Shown here piece after piece: positions 59,399 to 64,000 of a stretch of DNA of 64,000 nt. How positions within the stretch are numbered: the first letter of the stretch is position 1; each line of letters starts with the position of its first letter. The DNA lies in NCBI RefSeq assembly GCF_003217775.1, contig NZ_QJVJ01000002.1:496001-560000 (forward strand), in the 5' to 3' direction. Position numbers and translations under genes: made by a program. This DNA comes from Paenibacillus flagellatus. Lineage in GTDB: Bacteria > Bacillota > Bacilli > Paenibacillales > NBRC-103111. The notes beneath the pieces were generated by a model, which did not search any database, was not told the DNA's origin, and saw nothing but the letters and a program-made list of their open reading frames with translations.

Positions 59399-59712
59399 AA
59401 CCGTTTACGTTGGCCGATGCGGTCGAGCTGATGGGCGACGAGCTGCTGATCCCGCTGCCGGACGGGAGCGGATCGTTCCCCTTGCGGGTCGCCTCCGTCC
59501 AAGATAGAGGCTCGACGGCGCATTTCGAGCAGTTTTCGATCGTTTTGGAAGGCGATATGCGATGCGTCCTGTCCCAAGGAACGTTCGCGCTTCGCGGCTT
59601 GAAGCTGGGGGAAGCGCATTGGTTTCTCGTGCCGATCGGACGGTCGGACGATCGAATGACATACGAAGCCGTTTTTAGCATAGTCAAACCGATGGAGGGA
59701 GCTGCGGAATGA
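59395..59712 (+). CDS. DUF6916-like small protein of the tail-collar cluster
   Basis: About 105 residues from TTG 59395 (TTGA overlap with the GNAT stop; GGAGGTGG upstream). Beta-rich: 'FTLADAVELMGDELLIPLP', 'FEQFSIVLEG', 'LSQGTFALRGLKLGEAHWFL' and 'MTYEAVFSIVKP'. I recall DUF6916 proteins with this shape next to MdpB genes. No signal peptide. It overlaps the next gene by 4 bp (ATGA), so the products are probably made in fixed ratio. Confidence 0.75.
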   Translation: MKPFTLADAVELMGDELLIPLPDGSGSFPLRVASVQDRGSTAHFEQFSIVLEGDMRCVLSQGTFALRGLKLGEAHWFLVPIGRSDDRMTYEAVFSIVKPMEGAAE

Positions 59713-60227
59713 GCGATCAATATTTGGGTGAAATCCGCATGTTTGCGGGTAATTACGCGCCGCAAGGATGGGCGATGTGCAACGGGCAGCTGCTGCCGAT
59801 CAGTCAGAACGAAGCTTTATATTCCGTGATCGGCACGACGTACGGCGGGGACGGGCAAACGAATTTCGCGCTGCCGGATATGCAGGGAAGGCTCCCGGTC
59901 CATATGGGGACGAATCCCCAGACGACGACCGGCTTCCCGATCGGACAGAAGGGCGGCACGGAGAAGGTGACCTTGTCCTCGGCGGAGCTTCCGAGCCATA
60001 CGCACGCCGTCAGCATCCAGCAGCTGGCGGCAACGTCCGGCAGCCCGGCCAACGCCGTTTGGGCGACCAGCACCGTCAACCAGTACGCCACCACCGCCCC
60101 GAACGCCGTTATGGATACGGCTTGCCTGACCGGCGCCGGGGGAACCGATGCGCATGACAATATGATGCCTTTTCGGGCGATTACGTTCATTATCGCGCTG
60201 CAAGGGAATTACCCGACCAAAAGCTGA
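59709..60227 (+). CDS. Phage tail-collar domain protein (MdpB-type), copy 1
   Basis: 172 residues with GGAGGGAG upstream. The tail-collar start 'YLGEIRMFAGNYAPQGWAMC' and 'GQLLPISQNEALYSVIGTTY' plus 'GGDGQTNFALPDMQGRLPVH' is unmistakable. 'ELPSHTHAV' and the end 'FIIALQGNYPTKS' match the microcystin-dependent-protein type. These are short trimeric fibre-tip-like proteins. No phage structural genes are present nearby. Confidence 0.93.
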   Translation: MSDQYLGEIRMFAGNYAPQGWAMCNGQLLPISQNEALYSVIGTTYGGDGQTNFALPDMQGRLPVHMGTNPQTTTGFPIGQKGGTEKVTLSSAELPSHTHAVSIQQLAATSGSPANAVWATSTVNQYATTAPNAVMDTACLTGAGGTDAHDNMMPFRAITFIIALQGNYPTKS

Positions 60228-60271
60228 GCGGGGTGAACAGCAAGATCCATACGGAAACGGAGGAACGATAG

Positions 60272-60772
60272 ATGGCGGAACCTTTTCTCGGAGAAGTACG
60301 GTTGTTTTCTTTCAATTTCGCGCCGAGCGGATGGGCGCAATGCAACGGCCAGCTGCTTCCCATCAATCAAAATCAGGCGCTGTATACGCTGTTGGGCACT
60401 TCGTTCGGGGGAGACGGCATAAACACGTTCGGGCTGCCCGACCTGCGGGGGCGCGTGCCGATTCATCCGGTCGACGGTTCGGTCGTCGGAGCGACCGGCG
60501 GGGAAGAACGACACGTGCTCACGATCGACGAAATCCCTCCGCATACGCATCAAGCGAACGGGAGCTCGGAACCGTCCACGGTCGTGGTCGCGGCTCAAAA
60601 CGTATGGGGAACGACCGGCACGCTAAACGTCTACCACAACGCGATCAACGGCGCGATGAGCGCGAACGCCTTGGCCAATGCCGGAGCGAGCGTGGGCCAC
60701 GCGAACATGCAGCCGTACACCGTGGTCAATTTTTGCATCGCGCTTCAAGGCATATTCCCACCACGCAGTTAA
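60272..60772 (+). CDS. Phage tail-collar domain protein (MdpB-type), copy 2
   Basis: 166 residues, with GGAGGAACG upstream. Same architecture as its neighbours: 'FLGEVRLFSFNFAPSGWAQC', 'NQNQALYTLLGTSFGGDG', 'GLPDLRGRVPIHP', 'EIPPHTHQA' and the end 'FCIALQGIFPPRS'. The middle region between 'HTHQ' and the C-terminal strand differs from copies 1 and 3, as expected if the three form a heteromer or have different contacts. Confidence 0.93.
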   Translation: MAEPFLGEVRLFSFNFAPSGWAQCNGQLLPINQNQALYTLLGTSFGGDGINTFGLPDLRGRVPIHPVDGSVVGATGGEERHVLTIDEIPPHTHQANGSSEPSTVVVAAQNVWGTTGTLNVYHNAINGAMSANALANAGASVGHANMQPYTVVNFCIALQGIFPPRS

Positions 60773-60791
60773 ACGGGAAAGGATGATCGAC

Positions 60792-61307
60792 ATGGATCCG
60801 TACATTGGGGAAATTCGCCTTTTCGCGGGCAAATACGCGCCGGCGGGATGGTATTTTTGCAACGGGCAGACGCTGCAGGTCGTTGCCCATCAAACGTTAT
60901 TTACCGTCATCGGCAACATGTACGGGGGCGACGGCAAAACGACGTTCGCTTTGCCGGACATGCGGGGGATGGCGCCGATCCATCAAGGCAACGGTGCCGG
61001 ATTGACGCCGAGACCGTTCCTCTCGACGGGCGGAACGAATCAGGTGACGCTCACCGAAAGGCAAATGCCGTTCCACGACCACGCGGTCAACTGCCAGACG
61101 ACGGCGAACGAGAACAATCCGAACGGCGCCATTTGGGCCAACGAGCCCCGGGGAGCGAGGCCGGTCTACTCGCAAACCGCCAATACGCCGATGAGCGCGC
61201 AGGCGATCGGCACGGCCGGAGGCGGCAAGCCGCATAACAACATGCAGCCTTACGCAGCGTTGAATTTCATCATCGCGGCCGAGGGCGTATACCCGTCAAA
61301 GCCTTAA
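60792..61307 (+). CDS. Phage tail-collar domain protein (MdpB-type), copy 3
   Basis: About 171 residues from ATG 60792, with AAAGGATG upstream; ATG 60783 is too close to that site. 'YIGEIRLFAGKYAPAGWYFC', 'FTVIGNMYGGDGKTTFALPD', 'QMPFHDHAV' (the usual Ser/Pro-His-Thr-His is varied) and the end 'FIIAAEGVYPSKP'. Last gene of the cluster; a terminator follows. Confidence 0.93.
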   Translation: MDPYIGEIRLFAGKYAPAGWYFCNGQTLQVVAHQTLFTVIGNMYGGDGKTTFALPDMRGMAPIHQGNGAGLTPRPFLSTGGTNQVTLTERQMPFHDHAVNCQTTANENNPNGAIWANEPRGARPVYSQTANTPMSAQAIGTAGGGKPHNNMQPYAALNFIIAAEGVYPSKP

Positions 61308-61315
61308 AAACGAGA

Positions 61316-61359
61316 AAAAAGCCGGTCCGCGACAATCTTTGTCGTCCGACCGGCTTTCT
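61316..61359. terminator. Bidirectional terminator
   Basis: AAAAGCCGGTC and GACCGGCTTT enclose an inner CGACAA/TTGTCG hairpin. It lies between the tail-collar cluster and the convergent yjdF gene. Confidence 0.92.
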
Positions 61360-61389
61360 CCTTGTTTCGAAACGATTCCGGAAGCCGCC

Positions 61390-61800
61390 TTAACGTCCGC
61401 GGTGCTTCTCCTTCGCTTTCCGCCTGGCGATTTCCCGCTTGCGCTCCTCGGCCTCCTCGCGCATTCGGCGAGTCGTCCGCTTGCTCGTCTCCTGGCGATG
61501 CTCCAGCTCGAGCTTAATCGCCTCCTGCGCGAACGCGGACGCGCCTCGCATCTTCATCTCGGCGGCCGCCTGCCGGGCGAGCCGCTTCGGGTTGACGCGC
61601 TTCGGCTCCTTCGCGTCGAAGGCGACCGTCTTCGTCGTCCGCTCGAGCAGGTCGGCCATCGGCCCGCGGACGAATGCGAGCACCTCCGCGTCGTGCGGCT
61701 CGGAGCCGAATCGATGGCGGCAGGCGCGCAGACGCCCTTCCGTCCGCTCTTCGACGACTCCGACCCAGAATTGCCCGTCCCAATAAACGGTCAGTGTCAT
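61390..61800 (-). CDS. yjdF: YjdF/DUF2992 family protein
   Basis: About 136 residues from ATG 61800 with GGAGGGG 7 nt upstream. The start 'MTLTVYWDGQFWVGVVEER' and 'FGSEPHDAEVLAFV' match YjdF, and the C-terminal half is a basic Lys/Arg/Glu helix ('RREIARRKAKEKHRGR'-like). Function unknown; in B. subtilis the gene is controlled by a riboswitch responding to azaaromatic compounds, and a matching RNA precedes it here. Confidence 0.9.
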   Translation of the reverse strand: MTLTVYWDGQFWVGVVEERTEGRLRACRHRFGSEPHDAEVLAFVRGPMADLLERTTKTVAFDAKEPKRVNPKRLARQAAAEMKMRGASAFAQEAIKLELEHRQETSKRTTRRMREEAEERKREIARRKAKEKHRGR

Positions 61801-61823
61801 GGCAATCCCCTCCAAGTTGATGA

Positions 61824-61910
61824 CAAAGCGAGGGACATCCCGAGGGGGAAGGCTACGACGCCGCCTGACCTGCGGCGCATCCGGACTACCAACCGGACCG
61901 TGTTTTTACG
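61824..61910 (-). ncRNA. Probable yjdF riboswitch
   Basis: On the minus strand, between the promoter and yjdF, the RNA reads AAACACGGTCCGG, then TTGGTAGTCCGGATGCG, a variable CCGC/GCGG hairpin, then CCTTCCCCCTCGGGATGTC and CCTCGCTTTGTC. The paired GTCCGG segments and the CCC...GGGATGTCCC block fit my memory of the yjdF motif. It leads into the ribosome site, suggesting translational control. Confidence 0.75.
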
Positions 61911-61920
61911 CTTTGACCGT

Positions 61921-61950
61921 ATTATAGTGCGCAAGCGACCGCGCAGGCAA
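61921..61950 (-). promoter_or_regulatory. SigA promoter of yjdF
   Basis: On the minus strand TTGCCT (61950-61945), an 18-nt spacer and a perfect TATAAT (61926-61921). The transcript would start just before the riboswitch. Confidence 0.75.
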
Positions 61951-62048
61951 CGGAGAGAACGATTATAGCGACGGTTACGGCCGCCCCGTCCCGGCAACAA
62001 TAGATAAAGGCGCGCCTCGCTCGGGCGCGGCCGGGAGGTGAACAGACG

Positions 62049-62252
62049 ATCGCGATCAAGACGGACGATTATATCAAATATTTGACGGAGCGGGTGGTCG
62101 CCTATATGGATACGCCGCCGGACGTGCGCAAGGAGCAGCGAAGCCGGCTCAAAAGCTCGCGGGCGCCGTGGTACGTGCGCTGGTTCGGCATGGTTCCCGT
62201 TTCCGTCCTCATTTGGTGGAGACGCCGCAAGGAGCGGCCGCAGGAAGAGTGA
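62049..62252 (+). CDS. yqzE: YqzE family protein with apparent ATC start codon
   Basis: 67 residues. The product '(M)AIKTDDYIKYLTERVVAY' continues with 'MDTPPDVRKEQRSRL' and 'WYVRWFGMVPVSVLIWWRRR', closely matching YqzE, a small protein encoded beside the comG genes in Bacillus. The frame has no ATG, GTG or TTG before the conserved region. GGGAGGTG (62033-62040) is 8 nt from ATC 62049, which therefore looks like the initiation codon; the alternative is a base error in an ATG. The first TTG would remove the conserved N-terminus. Confidence 0.82.
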   Translation: MAIKTDDYIKYLTERVVAYMDTPPDVRKEQRSRLKSSRAPWYVRWFGMVPVSVLIWWRRRKERPQEE

Positions 62253-62266
62253 TCGGTAAAAAAAAG

Positions 62267-62313
62267 ACACCCCCATCCGTCGGTTGCGATCGAAACGGAT
62301 GTCCGGGGTGTTT
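62267..62313. terminator. Bidirectional terminator
   Basis: ACACCCCCATCCGT and ACGGATGTCCGGGGTGT form an interrupted long stem with A run before and TTTT after, between convergent yqzE and the exported-protein gene. Confidence 0.88.
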
Positions 62314-62344
62314 TCTATGGGAAGAGGAGGAGAAATACCGATCG

Positions 62345-63322
62345 TTAGGACGAGGAAGCGTTCCCCGTCTGGTGGAAGCCGCCGTATTCCTTCAAGACGT
62401 CGTAAGGAACGTATCGGGCGCCTTCCTGCTCGAGCCTGACGTAAGGCACGCCAAGCCCCCAGTCTTGATAGCCGGTGACGGCGTACGGCGCGAGCACCGT
62501 TTTGCCGTACAGGTTGGCCTTGTACGTTACGGGAGCGTTCCCGGGCGTCAAGGCGGCGAATAGCTCATCCGCGGCCGCAAAAGGGGCCGGCGGGCCTGTG
62601 ATCCATGACGTATTGTCGAACGGATCGAATTCGGGCAGCGTGAGCGACCGCGCGGTTCGTGCGGACGGCTCCGGAATCGCGTTCGGCGATTCGTAGCGGA
62701 CGAGCGGCTCGAAGCTTTGCTCGCCGAGCGGCAGCCGTTCGCCGGTTTTGGCGTCGATATACAACCATTCGTTCCCGTGCGCCAGCTTCCAAACCGCATG
62801 AAGCGGACTGTAGTAAACGCGTTCGGGAGGAAGGGGGGAAGCCTGCCAAAATGACATCAAATCGGAATGAGCATCGATCAGTCCAAGCTGTATCAACGAG
62901 CGATACAGCGTCTGCATGCCGAACAGCGGTCGATCGCCGGCCCCGTATTCGGTCAGCCGCAGCTTGCCGTCCTCGGTCGCGCCGACGACGAGATAGCCGA
63001 TCTCCTTGCCGTTCTTGTGCACCAATACGAGCCAGCCGTGCATGCCCGGTCCGAGCGGATGCCGGGTCCAGCGGGCGCCTTCCCATTCTTTGAACTCGTC
63101 CTGCGCGGACAGCGTCTTGATCCAGGAATCGACTTCGGCTTCGAACGTTCCCGAAGCTTCCGAGCCGTCCGGCGCGACGACCGCCGCACGGACGACGGAC
63201 GGGACATCGTTCCGCGTATGCGTTTCCATTTCCCGTTGCAGCGCCGCGCTTTCGGCACCGCTTCCGAGCATGACGCCGGCTCCGAGCAGAACAGCCGACA
63301 CCGCGAGCAGCCATCGGTACAT
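62345..63322 (-). CDS. Exported protein of unknown function
   Basis: About 325 residues. ATG 63322 fits the AGG site better than GTG 63331 or ATG 63328. The N-terminus 'MYRWLLAVSAVLLGAGVMLG' is a signal peptide or anchor. The body has a possible PepSY-like strand pair ('HGWLVLVHKNGKEIGYLVVG', 'NEWLYIDAKTGERLPLG') and a C-terminal 'GYQDWGLGVPYVRLEQ' segment. I cannot name the family. Single gene between terminators. Confidence 0.78.
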   Translation of the reverse strand: MYRWLLAVSAVLLGAGVMLGSGAESAALQREMETHTRNDVPSVVRAAVVAPDGSEASGTFEAEVDSWIKTLSAQDEFKEWEGARWTRHPLGPGMHGWLVLVHKNGKEIGYLVVGATEDGKLRLTEYGAGDRPLFGMQTLYRSLIQLGLIDAHSDLMSFWQASPLPPERVYYSPLHAVWKLAHGNEWLYIDAKTGERLPLGEQSFEPLVRYESPNAIPEPSARTARSLTLPEFDPFDNTSWITGPPAPFAAADELFAALTPGNAPVTYKANLYGKTVLAPYAVTGYQDWGLGVPYVRLEQEGARYVPYDVLKEYGGFHQTGNASSS

Positions 63323-63491
63323 CGTCATCACCTGCCGTTATCGAGAATTGGAGGACATCCGTTGAGGCGAAGGCGGTGTATGGTTAGGATATGTCCTCAT
63401 TGTAACGAATATGACTAAAAAATGTTGTTGCTTCGTGTCAGCCGCGCCTCTTCTTTTCGGCTGTTTTTTTGCGAAGTTTTAGCGGGATTCG

Positions 63492-64000
63492 TCAGTTCGT
63501 GCCGTTCAAAGGCGTTTGCAGATGGAACAAGCCGCCGTTCACGACCGTTACCCGGATGCGCGGGCGGTACTGCCAGTCGAGCTCCTCCCGCCGTTTGCGC
63601 CACTGGTCCTCCGCCGCTTGCCGCTGCTCGTCCTCGAGCCCTTTCACCGCATCCTCGTAATACCGGTCGACCCGCTCCAGCTCGTCGCGCAGCCGTTCGT
63701 TCGCCGCCGCCGCCCAACGGTGATCGTACCGCTTGAGCAGTCTCTCGACGTGCTGCTCGACGATCGACCGCCCCTTCGCCAGCGTGACGGCCGGGCGGGC
63801 GATATAGACGTTGGGCGGGAGGCGCGGCGTCAGCTTCCGGCCGGCGATCGATTCGAAGAACCGATCCCGAAGCTCTCCCGTCGCCAAGTTCACGCCGAAC
63901 GAATGGAGCTCGTCCCGCTTCATGTCGCACGCCAGCTCGATCTTCACGTTGACGTTGAGAAACGAGACGTAGCCGGCGGACGGCCCGGGGCCGACGCGCG
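63492..64000 (-). CDS. YqhG-like protein (5' partial)
   Basis: The frame is open to the window edge, so the N-terminus is missing. The visible 169 residues include 'GYVSFLNVNVKIELACDMKR', 'FGVNLATGEL', a long helical coiled-coil ('RLRDELERVDRYYEDAV') and a C-terminal strand 'RIRVTVVNGGLFHL'. This fits my memory of the YqhG family, and YqhG and YqzE are neighbours in Bacillus too, but the match is tentative. Basic and helical, probably cytoplasmic. Confidence 0.6.
   Translation of the reverse strand, partial: RVGPGPSAGYVSFLNVNVKIELACDMKRDELHSFGVNLATGELRDRFFESIAGRKLTPRLPPNVYIARPAVTLAKGRSIVEQHVERLLKRYDHRWAAAANERLRDELERVDRYYEDAVKGLEDEQRQAAEDQWRKRREELDWQYRPRIRVTVVNGGLFHLQTPLNGTN

Noticed and set aside
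58913-61307. Prophage
   Set aside because: Only tail-collar proteins are present; no integrase, terminase, capsid or lysis genes are seen and flanking genes are chromosomal.
63448-63475. Plus-strand terminator-like hairpin CAGCCG/CGGCTG followed by seven Ts
   Set aside because: No plus-strand gene lies upstream of it, and the stem is only 6 bp; probably chance or the end of an unseen antisense RNA.

Overview
The window reads as chromosomal DNA of a high-GC endospore-forming Firmicute, most likely Paenibacillaceae (Paenibacillus, Cohnella or close relatives). Supporting signs are strong GGAGG-type ribosome sites, SigA promoters with 17-18 nt spacers, two YjcZ sporulation microproteins, a DUF3231 protein, YkvI, YqzE, YjdF and YhaO/YhaN homologues, SLH-domain and copper-amine-oxidase 'stalk' surface proteins, and a membrane-anchored AraC regulator linked to an LplABC-type importer. 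The assignment is inferred from gene content; no rRNA is present.

Layout. 1-4220: three exported surface proteins, including a cohesin-like and a dockerin-like product from overlapping genes. 4749-6206: a TPR-like L,D-transpeptidase. 6325-12127 (minus): an lplB-lplC-binding-protein-AraC sensor operon. 12329-25246: housekeeping genes (class 2 pyrD, small alarmone synthetase, DUF309, membrane thioredoxin, two RsmF-like rRNA m5C methyltransferases, RsuA-type pseudouridine synthase, Cof phosphatase, polysaccharide deacetylase, diguanylate cyclase). 25291-25459: a perfect 55-bp direct repeat with internal complementary arms. 25493-29340: a glycosyltransferase, then a minus-strand DUF4247-DUF350-aminopropyltransferase triad. 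29606-34052: yhaO and a frame-disrupted yhaN. 34259-40503: EamA exporter, YkvI, a lipoprotein, xpt, small unknowns and a solitary cbiZ. 40578: tRNA-Leu(CAG), followed by an integrase-like C-terminal remnant and a more A/T-rich stretch of small genes. 42451-45297: DUF1361 and argS.

45517-52523 is a six-gene sugar-type import operon: SorC/DeoR-like regulator, lipoprotein receptor, RbsA-like ATPase, RbsC-like permease, a TrpA-like TIM barrel and an FGGY kinase. It resembles the logic of the AI-2 lsr operon, but the aldolase position is taken by a TrpA homologue that keeps both catalytic acids and has no TrpB nearby. It is the best candidate here for an undescribed catabolic or signalling system.

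52958-61307 carries a 1950-residue SLH surface protein, then a tightly packed GNAT, DUF6916 and three phage-tail-collar (MdpB-type) genes, with no phage genes around; this could encode a cell-surface appendage. 61390-64000 holds yjdF behind a probable yjdF riboswitch, a yqzE whose only plausible start codon is ATC, an exported unknown protein and a partial YqhG-like gene.
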